Source: Eurosta solidaginis
Lineage: Eukaryota > Arthropoda > Insecta > Diptera > Tephritidae
Reading direction: 5' to 3'
Length of the DNA: 64,000 nt
NCBI RefSeq assembly: GCF_040869045.1
Contig: NC_090322.1
Location: 77,771,675-77,835,674 of the forward strand
The stretch's first letter is position 1; the number at the start of each line of letters is the position of its first letter. A program made the position numbers and the translations under genes. Shown in pieces: positions 1 to 9,520 of the stretch. Under the pieces are notes generated by a model. The model was given only the letters and a program-made list of their open reading frames with translations. It searched no databases and was not told where the DNA came from.

Positions 1-366
1 GTTGTGGCGATAGGGACACTCCTCGAGCGCCTTGGGGAATGTTATCGCTGTTGGTGGTCCTTTTCCGAATGCAGATCCGGTACGTTCCGGTTCCAAGCCC
101 GACCATCTCGGGAACGATTTGTTATGACCACGTGTGACCTTCTAAGCCGTACCGTCCTCCCACCCCCTAGATACATGAGGAGTTCGAGATCGCCAGAGCC
201 TCGGATATTAATGAAACAGGATTCGCCACGGATAGGTGAGGTTGACAGTTTGTTTGGAGAAGCCATATATTGCGCTACACAACCCCTTGAATATATTTGG
301 TATTTTAGTAGCCTCTTATCACAGGCATATCTATAGCGGGTATATTCTAACCCGCTGGGGGATATG
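1..366 (-). repeat. 3' fragment of a jockey-like non-LTR retrotransposon (family A)
   Basis: The block recurs at 17112-17269 and, more diverged, at 2984-3180. In the longer copies the plus-strand 5' side is a (TTG)n tract, so on the minus strand the family ends in (CAA)n, as non-LTR elements of the jockey/I groups often do. No coding motif is visible. It abuts a second (TTG)n-tailed fragment at 426. The window starts inside this repeat, so its tail is cut off. Confidence 0.6.
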
Positions 367-380
367 CTCTAGAAATCTCC

Positions 381-720
381 TTAGAAATTGCCGGAGCTTT
401 CAACAATGTTTCTGAAAGGGCGATCATGTTGTTGTTGTTTTTGTTGTAGCAGTGCTTCGCCCCATCCAATAGGTGCCACCAATAACAAATTGTCATCAAT
501 GTCCTCTAACGGGAGTCCAAGGAAACTTGCAGTTTCAACAGGGGTGGACCATAATGAGAGGCGTGTTAAAGGCGTTCGTTCCACATTACAATTAAAGAGA
601 TGGTTGGTATTATGTGGGGACACATTGAAAGCGGGACATACATTTTGTATGTCGGGGTTGATTCTGGATAGGTAAGAGTTTAACCTGTTACAGTATCCAG
701 ATCGAAGTTGAGCTAGAGTG
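381..720 (-). pseudogene. C-terminal remnant of a jockey-like reverse transcriptase
   Basis: The minus strand encodes the extreme C-terminus of a jockey-type ORF2: a post-RT zinc-finger-like segment containing SPHDTNHLFNCNVE, followed by FLGLPLEDIDDNL. A stop and a CAA-rich tail (plus-strand TTG repeats near 426-447) follow. The same peptide is encoded at 3430-3760 (minus) and 12500-12740 (plus), so this is a dispersed family. The fragment is 5' truncated, which is normal for target-primed insertion. It ends near 720 at the conserved RSGYCNRLNSY-type segment. Confidence 0.75.
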
Positions 721-960
721 GGCGATCATGGATGGTGGCTGCATGTTAAATTGCAGGAAAATTACCTCACAATGGGAATTGTATGAGGCCACGAAATCAG
801 TGGACAGGGGCACTCCGCCGATGGGGTGCTATCACCTCTGCTGTGGACGCTGGTCACCAACCAACTGCTTAGGCGGTTCAATGAAGGACCCGTAAAACTT
901 ACGGCTTACGCAGATGACGTTGCAATTGTCATAAGTGGAAAGTGCCTTCCAACGCATGCG
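721..960 (+). pseudogene. Reverse transcriptase fragment of a non-LTR retrotransposon
   Basis: The plus strand shows the RT palm: a GTPP-MGVLSPLLW stretch (normally GTPQGGVLSPLLW, here needing a frame change) and then LTAYADDVAIV, the catalytic YADD box. It is too short to function and is cut at about 960 by the hairpin repeat. The residues around YADD resemble I/R1/LOA-type elements more than the jockey family next to it. The clade call is inference. Confidence 0.7.
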
Positions 961-1235
961 CGGTTCCAGGGGGGAACTTTTTTTTTTTGTATTGACTGTA
1001 ATGAAGTATATAATACAAATCTACATAGTAGTTTCTTATCACAAAACGGATTTTTACAAATTTTTAATTTTTCTAGCTTTTTTACGTTCTAGGGGGGAAC
1101 TTTTTTTTTTAATATGTATAATAATAACGTAAAAAAGCAAGAAAAATTAAAAATGAGTAAAAGTCCGTTGTGTGATAAGAAACTACTATGTAGATTTGTA
1201 TTATATACTTCATTACAGTCAATACAAAAAAGTAT
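960..1235. repeat. Hairpin (foldback) element with ~105-bp inverted arms
   Basis: Positions about 983-1088 are nearly the reverse complement of about 1127-1232, with a loop of roughly 40 bp. The outer arms hold TTGTATTGACTGTAATGAAG and its complement. A direct repeat, TTCYAGGGGGGAACTTTTTT, lies at 963 and again at 1087, so one arm also carries a short direct duplication. It interrupts the RT fragment upstream. No coding sequence. It is consistent with a small palindromic MITE. No target duplication is identified. Confidence 0.7.
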
Positions 1236-1739
1236 TCATACCTGGGCATCCTGGGCATCATTTTTTTCTCGATTTACGAACACATTTAGAAAGGCTACAA
1301 CGCCTGCTAAAGAGCCGGTATCTTGCCAACGCTTTAGCTTGGATTTAGAGGAGGATCTACAAACTTTGCTAGAAGCACGCGCAGCTCCTCATGTAGCGAA
1401 TATGGATCAACACGAAAGTAACGTTGCTGTTAGCGGAAATGCAATGAACAAAATATTTGAAATGGAGGATGATGAAAATAAATCCAACAATGCAAACACT
1501 ATAAAGAGGTTTCCTTATAATCTTTCAACGAAGGCATCTTGTGACGAAACTATATTCGAATGCCAACAGCAACGTACGTCTGATAAAAGTTTTATGGCTT
1601 TGGAAAAATGTGTGATAAAACAGCATCCGATCCTGACAGCACACTAAGTACATACATAGCGAGAACAAGGATATGGTTATAGAAGATGCTAAAAAGAGCA
1701 GCGCCGATGGGAACTATTTTAAAACCCCTTGTAAACAAG
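1236..1739 (+). pseudogene. Unrecognised acidic protein gene, upstream exon (frame broken)
   Basis: An open frame runs from before 1236 to the stop at 1645-1647 (contains SLDLEEDLQTLLEARAAPH). Coding-like sequence then continues in other frames (DPDSTLST, then DGNYFKTPCKQ) up to a good donor at 1739|GTAAGT, so one or two frameshifts are needed. It joins the next exon at 1825 in phase (CAA G|AT GAA). I do not recognise the protein. It is rich in E, D, S and N and looks like a nuclear or cytoskeletal regulator. The frame damage means pseudogene decay or uncorrected indels in the assembly. Confidence 0.5.
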
Positions 1740-1824
1740 GTAAGTGATTATACAACATATCAAAAGTTGATAAGGTTGTGTGGTTTAAATTTAATAATAT
1801 AATTTTAGAACTACAAGAAAATAG

Positions 1825-2878
1825 ATGAAGAAGCACAATCATTGCAACGCCTATTGCATGACTTATGCGTACAGGAGCAGCATCAATTGGATAATGAAAC
1901 TCCTTTAAAAAGTATTGATGTAACACTCCTAGAAGATATTGAAGCGCCATCTAAAATGTGGGACTCCACAATAGTGGGCGATACCACTTTACAAACTTCA
2001 CCTTTGAAAATGGTGAGGCTTCTCAGACCATCTACTATAATAGAGGAAAATTGCGAAGATCAGTCTAATAGTTCTTTGGGCGGTGATGATGTATCATCAC
2101 ACATAAGCTTTCAAAGCGCTCAAAAAGGAAGTGAAACTTCAGCGACAACAAGCTGTTATGAAACAGCACATGACACCACAGGCGCAAGTGCACCCAGGAA
2201 AGTTTCACATTATACCTAAAGCGAGTCCTCCGAAGAATCGCATGAACTGGAAAAAAGTATAATATTGATAAACCTAGAATACACACTAGAGCCGCCAGCA
2301 AATGAGCATGCAACTGTGACTGAACTTATCACCAATGATAATAAAAATATGCATGGCAGTGAAAAACTATCTTCCAGCGCGTCCTTTGATGATTCTTTAG
2401 GAGTAATTGAGTTGTCGGATGATGAGTCAGATGAAACGGGCGGAAATTTAAACAAAAGTGTCTTTATTAAAGAGGAGAAAGAACAACAACAGAAGGAAAT
2501 TGCAATAGAGCCAATAGCACGAAATGCGGAAAGCATGCCCAGTAATTACCATAACAAAAGTTCTATTGATTTGAAAATGATAAAGAAAATCGAAGCTTGT
2601 TCAATGAGAGTACCGAAAAATCATTGCACGCCAATGATACCATGGAAGAAGTTGAGTACATGATGAAAAAAGGTATGCAGTATATGCAAGCCGCTGAACC
2701 TACCACAAAACTGGGTAATCTATCGCCAACCGTAAATGAAACCCAAATGGTGGTGAAACCATTACAGGAACGTGAAAAAACATTTACGTATTCGCCGAAA
2801 AAAGCAAAAAGCAACTGTGGCTTGCCAGCTAAAAAGTTTATCAATGGAAAACCTACAGCTGTTGTAACAGGCACTAAA
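1825..2878 (+). pseudogene. Unrecognised acidic protein gene, central exon (one stop, one frameshift)
   Basis: The exon begins after an acceptor at 1823-1824. One frame runs from 1825 to a TAA at 2217-2219 and then continues in the same frame to 2663, so the TAA is a single in-frame nonsense codon. Near 2590 the coding sense moves to another frame (contains EEVEYMMKKGMQYMQ, then TYSPKKAKSNCGLPAKKF). The exon ends at a consensus donor, AAAG|GTATGC at 2878. Features are an acidic serine-rich tract (ELSDDESDETGG), a KEEKEQQQKE run and a basic SPKKAK patch. No catalytic motif. The following intron is about 10.6 kb and packed with transposons. Confidence 0.55.
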
Positions 2879-2983
2879 GGTATGCAGGCAAGAGTTTTTA
2901 TTTTTATAATCATTTGTTGGAATAATCCTAAAGACCTTGTGAAGTCATACCATATCTCATTAAAGATGTTGATGTTGTAGCGA

Positions 2984-3430
2984 TAAAGACACTCGAAGGT
3001 TTTAGGGAGTATTAACAATGTAGATGGTCCTTTTTCGGATATAGATGCGCACACTCCGGTAACAAGCACTATTATCCCCAGTGCAGAATATAGACGCGGC
3101 AGGTGTGCCTGTTGGAGGAGGCGACTAAAATACCAAATTGTTTCAAGTGGTTGCCAGCGCAATATATAGATACTACAACCTAATTGTCAACTTCCCCTAA
3201 GCATGGTGCATCCTGTTTCTTTAACAACTGGAGCTCTGGCGACCTCATAGCTTTTGATGTGAGAGGGCGAAATGGCCTTGAAGGTTTCATGCTGCTATAA
3301 CATGTTTGCCTGTTACTTTTAGCTCATATTGATTGGATTTCCATTTGGAGGCGATAGTTTTGAGCACAGTAGAGAATGAGGGCATACCCCAACTGCAAGT
3401 AATTAAAATAAAATCAACTTTAGCACTGGT
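2984..3430 (-). repeat. Diverged family-A non-LTR 3' fragment and flanking relic sequence
   Basis: Positions 2984-3180 align with the family-A block at 1-366 (shared order: TGTAGCGATA, GACACTC, GGTCCTTTTYCGGA, then a TACCAAAT segment), but are strongly diverged. 3180-3430 has no recognisable coding sense. All of it lies in the large intron after 2878. Confidence 0.45.
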
Positions 3431-3760
3431 TGTTGTTGTTGTTGAAACAGTGCTTCGCCCCATCCAATAGGTCTGACTAATCACAAATTGTCATCAATAT
3501 CCTCTAACGGGAGTCCAAGGAAACTTGCTGTTTTAACAGTGGTGGACCATAAGGAAAGGGGTGTTAGAGGCGTTGGTTCCACATTACAATTAAAGAGATG
3601 GTTGGTGTCATGTGGGGACACATTGCAAGCGGGGCATACATTTTGTATGTCGGGGTTGATTCTGGATAGTGTTATGGAAACGCATCTACAACGGAGCAGT
3701 AAGGAAGGCGGTCGGCATGATGTGTTGGTGCACAGTGGCTAGTCATTGTCGGCTGGGGCG
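3430..3760 (-). pseudogene. Jockey-like ORF2 C-terminal fragment with (CAA)n tail
   Basis: The minus strand carries the same terminal segment as 381-720 (the NHLFNCNVE and SFLGLPLEDID region) and begins with (TTG)5 on the plus strand at 3430-3444, which is the element's (CAA)n tail. Reading frames are broken. It is a dead 5'-truncated insertion in the large intron. Confidence 0.7.
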
Positions 3761-3769
3761 GGTCCTTGC

Positions 3770-6020
3770 CAACCTTACTGTTCCTGCGCCATAAACAGAA
3801 AAATGTTCCTATCATGCCTGTCAAAACGAGCAGCTGTCAAATTCAAAAAAACCTGGCAGAAGCGCAGAGACCGACTCAAAACGCTTATCAATACAAAATA
3901 AAACAACATCCGGCTGAACCGGATGTCACGGACAGACCGTTAACATTCCAAAAATTTAAATTCAAATTCAAAAAAAAACTGACGCAAAAAATACTACCGA
4001 ACCGGACATGGCCGGTTACTAACGCTGAAAATCAAATTCAAAAAAAAAACCGCTGAAAAACCAAACAATAACAAAAAAGCTGAAAAAATTAAAAATAAAA
4101 AAAGAAAAGGGCCGAATATACATAGGGGGCGCCGCGGGTGTTGTTGCGACGCCCGGTGCTTGTCCCACCCTCAAATAACCATGGCCACCGACGCACCTAA
4201 ATCTCGGTGGCCCCTTACCTGTCTTACCTTATGCCTTCTAAATAATTGGCGACGCCAGCATTCCCATTTCAATTACAAATTTATTTATAATTCATCATTT
4301 AAAAAAAAAAAATTTATATGAAGATGTATATATATACTACTCGATCCTGAGTTTTATCTAAATTTGTTTTCTTCAAAATAAGGTATACGCATTAAGTTAT
4401 AGAGAAAAATGTGATAAAATGCTTGTTTAAGAGGTACAAGAAATAATTTCGAACAAAGAAATTTGTACATAAGTATCTATTTGATGGAGTTCATTTCGAT
4501 CCCGGTATTAAGAAACATGAATAGTAAATATTAACTTTGTAAAGCCAAAGTAATAATTCCTTTTTGGGGCTTTAGACGTTTTTAAATGGTTCTAAAACAA
4601 GTTTGTTTGCAAGTTTATTGCAGCTTTTCAAATAAATGATCCTTCTTTTACTAGTGAAAGGTGTTTAATATCTTTAACTGCTATTCTTTTGTTCGCAGCT
4701 GTATGTACATATAACATTTTTTTTTTTTTCTGGTTAAGTATAGTTTAATCTTTTACAGTATCGTTGTTTTTGGTTCAAAGGCTTTCGAATTTGCACTGGG
4801 TGGTATTTACATATATAGATACATCATATCAAAATTTGAGGAAAACGCAATTCCGAAAAATCTGCTGGTTAGGGCCTGCCTCTATGAATTAAGCTAACAA
4901 TATATGTAATGTAATAATTTGTTTAATAATAGTATTTTACAATTTTTAATCATGGTGAATTTACGTACAAAAATACAAAAACCCAATGCACTAATTTTTG
5001 GTATTGTTTAAAGTTTTTTTTTTTTTAAGTAGTATAAATGTATCAGCAGTGAAATACTTTAGGAAAATATAACTAAATTTGATAACATTGTTGCTGCTGT
5101 TGCTCTGGTTTACAGGTCATTTGCTGAAAAAAATGTGTAATTCATCTAAATGCTCTTTCGAATTTATTTCCATACTGCTGAATAGATTTTAATTTCATAG
5201 GTATGCTTGTACATAGCAAATAACGTGGAAACCAAGCGACGCACACTGGAGTAAAAAAAAATACCTTAAAAATAGTTGTAGTTATTTGGCTCAAAATTCC
5301 TATAGTAGATCGTAGATCGCATTACAGAATTTGCAGACTTCTTAACATTTACATTTTATATATTCATTTCTAGATATTCTTGCGTTCCACTCGAAAACGT
5401 CTACGCCAATATGCTGGAAGTTTTTTTTAAAACCGGGCATTCTCTTTTTTTTTTGTTGGGTATACTAAATTTGGTGTTCGCTTTCTTTCTTCTATATGCA
5501 TGTAAATGCATATGCTTAAGTTAATTATACATACAGATGTATGAACCGCGTTTTAAATAGTTGTTTCTCTAAATGTTTGGGTTTTTTTTTTTTTTCTTTT
5601 TTTAAACCAACATTATTTTATTTTAACAATTGCGCTAATGGTTTGAATTCTGACCGGACTTCCTACACATTCATAGGGCACATAAACGCACGACCCATAA
5701 CCAAAAGGCAGGCATTAGCGCCCAAAGATGCGTCCGCGCTTTTAAGCACAAAAAAAAAGGAACTGACTCACCCAGTAGGCCGGCGTTGATGGTTGTTTCA
5801 CTCTGGTCTGAGGTGATCGAGCGGACCTGGTGGCAGGGCAACTTCGTGTGGACCTTTACCTTCTGGATGACTTTGTGCTAAATTGGGCGTTCGCTGTATT
5901 ACGCTGCAGCGTACTGCTGGCCCTGGAGGCGGATGGAGTGTTGGACGCTTTCCAAAGGTGGTGGTGTACTTCGCAAACGTAGAGAAAGAGGTCTACCTTC
6001 GAATATCAAGGCTTCTCCTC
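3770..6020. other. AT-rich gene-poor stretch
   Basis: I find no convincing coding sequence. 3780-4110 is A-rich with repeated TTCAAATTCAAAAAAA blocks. 4110-4260 is a GC-richer island. 4260-5740 is AT-rich with homopolymer runs. 5740-6020 is of mixed composition and may belong to the short minus-strand frame at 6025-6240. It is probably old transposon sequence, but I cannot assign a family. Confidence 0.4.
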
Positions 6021-6024
6021 ACAA

Positions 6025-6240
6025 TTAGTTAGTGCCGTCCGAATCCGAGTCGGAATCCCTAGAACTTTCCTCACTAGGTTTGACTTGGAAGCGCTGACTT
6101 ACTACTTCAGCTGGATATTTGGATATTCTTGTAAGGGTTAGTACCACTAGTTCCTCGGCATTTTGCTGATTGTTCTTTGGCCTTTTAAATGACCTTCTGC
6201 CTTGTTTTCCAAAATTTTTCCCACGTTTTTCTCGGTCAGT
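6025..6240 (-). CDS. Short open frame, basic then acidic C-terminus, unknown
   Basis: A minus-strand frame of about 72 codons without an in-frame ATG runs to a TAA at 6025-6027. It starts basic (EKRGKNFGKQGRRSFKRPKN) and ends acidic (SSRDSDSDSDGTN). That layout is seen at the ends of retrotransposon gag-like proteins, but there is no diagnostic motif. Treat it as a possible fragment of an unknown element. Confidence 0.25.
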   Translation of the reverse strand, partial: TDREKRGKNFGKQGRRSFKRPKNNQQNAEELVVLTLTRISKYPAEVVSQRFQVKPSEESSRDSDSDSDGTN

Positions 6241-6524
6241 GCCGGAAACTCAACCAATTCTTTTATTTTTCTCGGTTTCGAATAGCGTTTTAACATTTGA
6301 TTTGTACGGATTTAAAAAAGGTATATAAATCGTTGATACGATACGACTTGGCACAAGCAAACACGTTATGGTCTAGCTCCGTTCATCAGCGTGGCAAATC
6401 CAAAAAGGGAAAAAAAAGAGCCGCGCGAAAAACTTTTTTGTCCGGAACTCGTGGTGGTTTTTTTCTTTTCTCTTTTTCTGTCTTCTAGTGATGGCCGGTC
6501 TGTCTGTTCCCTTCTTTTTCGATA

Positions 6525-7245
6525 TTTTTCATCGCAACCCTTTCCACATCGCTAGGTGTGTTCCCGTGAACACGCTCCCAAGTGGGTCGTAGCCGTAGAC
6601 CGTAGCAGCAGACCGTAACAATAGGTAAAAGTTTAACCTGCTACAGTATCCAGAACGAAGTTGAGCTAGAGTGACTCGCTTTTCTCTGGGGAGTACGCGA
6701 TCTTCCACAAGTTTTGGGTACTGTTCTTTGAGTACTGGATTCACCGGGCAATTCCTAGCATAAAGGTCCGAAGCCTGTTTGTGGGGCAGCATTTTGTTAG
6801 GCCTGTATTTTCTTCCAGTGAGTAACCTTTAGGCTTGGCGACCATATCGGAGACGCGTACCATGCAAACGTCTATTTATATTTACTCCAAGTACTGCCGA
6901 TTTATCGAATTATATTAAATGTTTGTTACAGCTCTGGATTTTCGTTACTAGTATTCGTGCTAGTGCATGCTCTCCAAGATGTAGATCCTGATCGAAAGTC
7001 ACACCCAAAATTTTAAGGTGTAAGACAGTCGGTAGGGTAATGTCATATGGTCGACATTTGGTGCGGCCATGTTTTAAATAAGATCACCGATGATTTGGTT
7101 GGTTACAAAATCGGGTTTCGCGAAGCGACAAAACTGGAGTGATTGGGGAGATAGCTGTTTATTTTATTACAAAGCTCATCGGTGTAGGAAACAATAGCAT
7201 AGGCGTAGAAGCAATAGTGACTCCTGGTGGTAAAGGTAGCTATTG
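6525..7245 (-). pseudogene. Jockey-like ORF2 remnant, thumb and C-terminal region
   Basis: Read on the minus strand from 7245 down, this shows TLPTVLHLKILGVTFDQDLH, the ASDLYARNCPVNPVLKEQYP segment and RSGYCSRLNFY. The order and identity match the plus-strand jockey remnant at 11400-12790. Several stops and shifts interrupt it. It is a fragment in the same large host intron. Confidence 0.75.
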
Positions 7246-7723
7246 ATATGTAGAAGTTAAGCAGAAGTTTGAATATGAGTTTTTTTTTAGTTATTGCAAA
7301 AAAAAACGTTGAGGATTTTTAATATCTTATCAGGTACCTTCGTACATGTTTCTAAGAATGAAGAATAAAACCTATTCAAACTTCGCTATACGTTAACATA
7401 CAATAATTTACTCCATTTTGACACAACTATCATTTTTTGATTTTATTAAATTTTATAAAATATTTCTTCCTCTACAGTTCAATTTACTTATTAGATGGTA
7501 AAGATGGCTTCGCATTATCTCCATCAGTAACTGTGACAAGGTGACCACAGCGTGACTCGCAGCGTCTCTTCAATAGCTCTCTAGTGGTGATGGTGACAGC
7601 AGAGAAACCCAACTGTTTATAAATGTTACACTTCAAAAAGAATCAAAATATCTGCCATTGCGTCTACGGCTCAAATACCCACAGTATATGAATGAATCGA
7701 ACGCACCTAATTGTCTGCCTACG
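7246..7723. other. Intron spacer with an exon-like island
   Basis: The stretch is AT-rich apart from 7485-7541, where a strong acceptor (TTCTTCCTCTACAG) precedes a short open stretch and an ACAAG|GTGACC donor. Its phase fits neither the exon ending at 2878 nor the one starting at 13481. It is noted, not called as an exon. Confidence 0.3.
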
Positions 7724-8015
7724 GTGCACACGAGGCTACGGGTCATAGACGCTGCAAGCGAAATTTTTACGCTTTGATGCCGAACACATGTATTTGAATG
7801 GAGAGCTGCATACGAGGCGTCAGCTGCATGAAAGCGACAAAGCATGAAATTTTCGTGTAGCTGGGCGTACAGCAATGTTGGTCGCTAGGCGTAAATACGC
7901 CTAGAAAAGAGCAAGAAGAAGATGTTTGTTTACAATTTTTCGTTTGCAAACTTGTGTGCTGTGCTTCTGTTGCTATAATTATATATTGAATTTATTTCAT
8001 ATAAAAAAATATAAA

Positions 8016-8898
8016 ATGGTCGACGCGACTAAATTCGTTCAATTGGTTGAGAATTATCCTTGCCTATACAAAAATAATTTAGCAGAATATTCGAGGAAAT
8101 ATGTTACAGAAAGAGCCTGGGCAGCAATTGGTGTGGAAATGAATTGGTCAGGTGTGTAGATTTTGGATTTCTTTTTATAAATAAAAACAAAGAATATGTC
8201 TAAATAGATCTAAATTTATTACGCTCTTCCTTACAGTGCCTGATTGCAAAGAAAAGTGGAAGAACTTGCGAAATGGCTTTGTAAAAAGTCTCAAGCCATC
8301 TCCTAGTGGATCTTCTACTAAAGCGAAGAGGCCTTACTATTTGCACGACACCATGGAATTCGTTCTTCCATATGTAAAACCAGTGCATCATTCTGAAAAT
8401 ACCAGCAACATTATAATATCAGAAATGGAAGAACAATATTTGGATGAAATTGAAAATGGATCAATTGTTGACGACAACTACAGCGATTGTGCCCCCACGA
8501 AGACAGGGTCTTTGATCTGCAACAACCTAGAATCACATCCAGCCAAAGAAAGCAATTTTGAACCAACATTTAGTGCCAAGAAAAGAAAGAAAACAGCCCG
8601 AGATGAAGTCGATGTGGCGGTGCTAAATTACCTTAAAACAAAAAAGGGAAATACAACTTCGGAAGATCCAAAAAAAATGTTTCTAATGAGCTTACTTCCC
8701 GACGTAAGAAGTCTTTCTCTCGATGAACAAAGGGCACAATCTGTCAGGCGGGAACTGTTTGATCCAGCAACGTCTTATGGCCAAAATATAGAAGTCTGCA
8801 CCCCAGCTCCTTCGCCCGATGATACTCCAACCTATACTCCAGTACTATTTGAAACAATTGACTGTGAAAATGAAAGAGCCTTTTACACAAACGAGTAA
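8016..8898 (+). CDS. MADF-BESS domain protein of the Harbinger element
   Basis: Two exons, 8016-8151 and 8237-8898, are joined by an 85-bp GT-AG intron (G|TG makes Val), giving 265 aa. Residues about 5-80 form a MADF (Myb/SANT-like) domain: FVQLVENYPCLYKN, a W in ERAWAAIGVEM, then CKEKWKNLRNGFVKS. Residues about 215-250 form a BESS motif (FLMSLLPDVRSLSLDEQRAQ), a protein-protein interaction element. A basic stretch, SAKKRKKTARDE, may be a nuclear localisation signal. In PIF/Harbinger elements such a protein helps bind the transposon ends and bring the transposase into the nucleus; that role is inferred from the family. No stop or frameshift is seen. A domesticated host MADF gene is the alternative, but the convergent transposase argues for a transposon gene. 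Confidence 0.85.
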
Positions 8899-9520
8899 AC
8901 TTGCGTTTTTGTATATTATTTATTATATAATTATACTATTATTTAGTTATAAACAGATGTTAGAATGGGTATGTTTTCAATGGGCTGATCTCATAAGTAT
9001 CTTACTACATAGAAGTATTCATGAATTAGACGATTCAATAGTGAACGAAAAAAGTACCAGTGTTACAAGTGGATGCTAGTTTGAATACATGTACACCCAG
9101 GGAAGTAAGTATTGGCACAAGGCCTTTTTGCGGTTTCACCTAGTTTTGCTTTAGAAAAATAACTATATAAATATATATATAAATAAGATGGACTAAAAAA
9201 TCACATGCTTAAAATGTTTCCCAATATTTAGAACATGTTTTTGAAATCGGTTTGCATAGTTTTCGTTCTACAATTAATTTAAGTTTTATTTAAAAATAGT
9301 GAAAACAAAAAAGGAAGTAGCTGAAACAACTTTTAATTTTTGCTGCTATAATTTTATTCGCATGTGTACACATAGTTCAAACTAGCCTCATTCACAGAAC
9401 AGATCGAGTACTATTCGTAATATTATTTGATATGAATTATTATTCACTTTTTCAACTATTTGAATTAAAATTTATTGCAATAAATGTTGTTAAATGGAAA
9501 GTAAAACAGTCTAACAGTTT

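Noticed and set aside
2563..3162. 199-aa minus-strand frame
   Set aside because: It spans the antisense of the host exon and a repeat fragment, has no motif, and the plus strand has better coding sense.
5541..6488. Plus-strand open frames of 60-80 aa
   Set aside because: Homopolymer-driven translations (poly-F, poly-K) without motif or splice context.
7485..7541. Exon-like island with strong acceptor and donor between jockey and Harbinger elements
   Set aside because: Its only open phase needs one base from the previous exon, but the exon ending at 2878 leaves one base (needs two). It does not fit the exon at 13481 either. No homology recognised.
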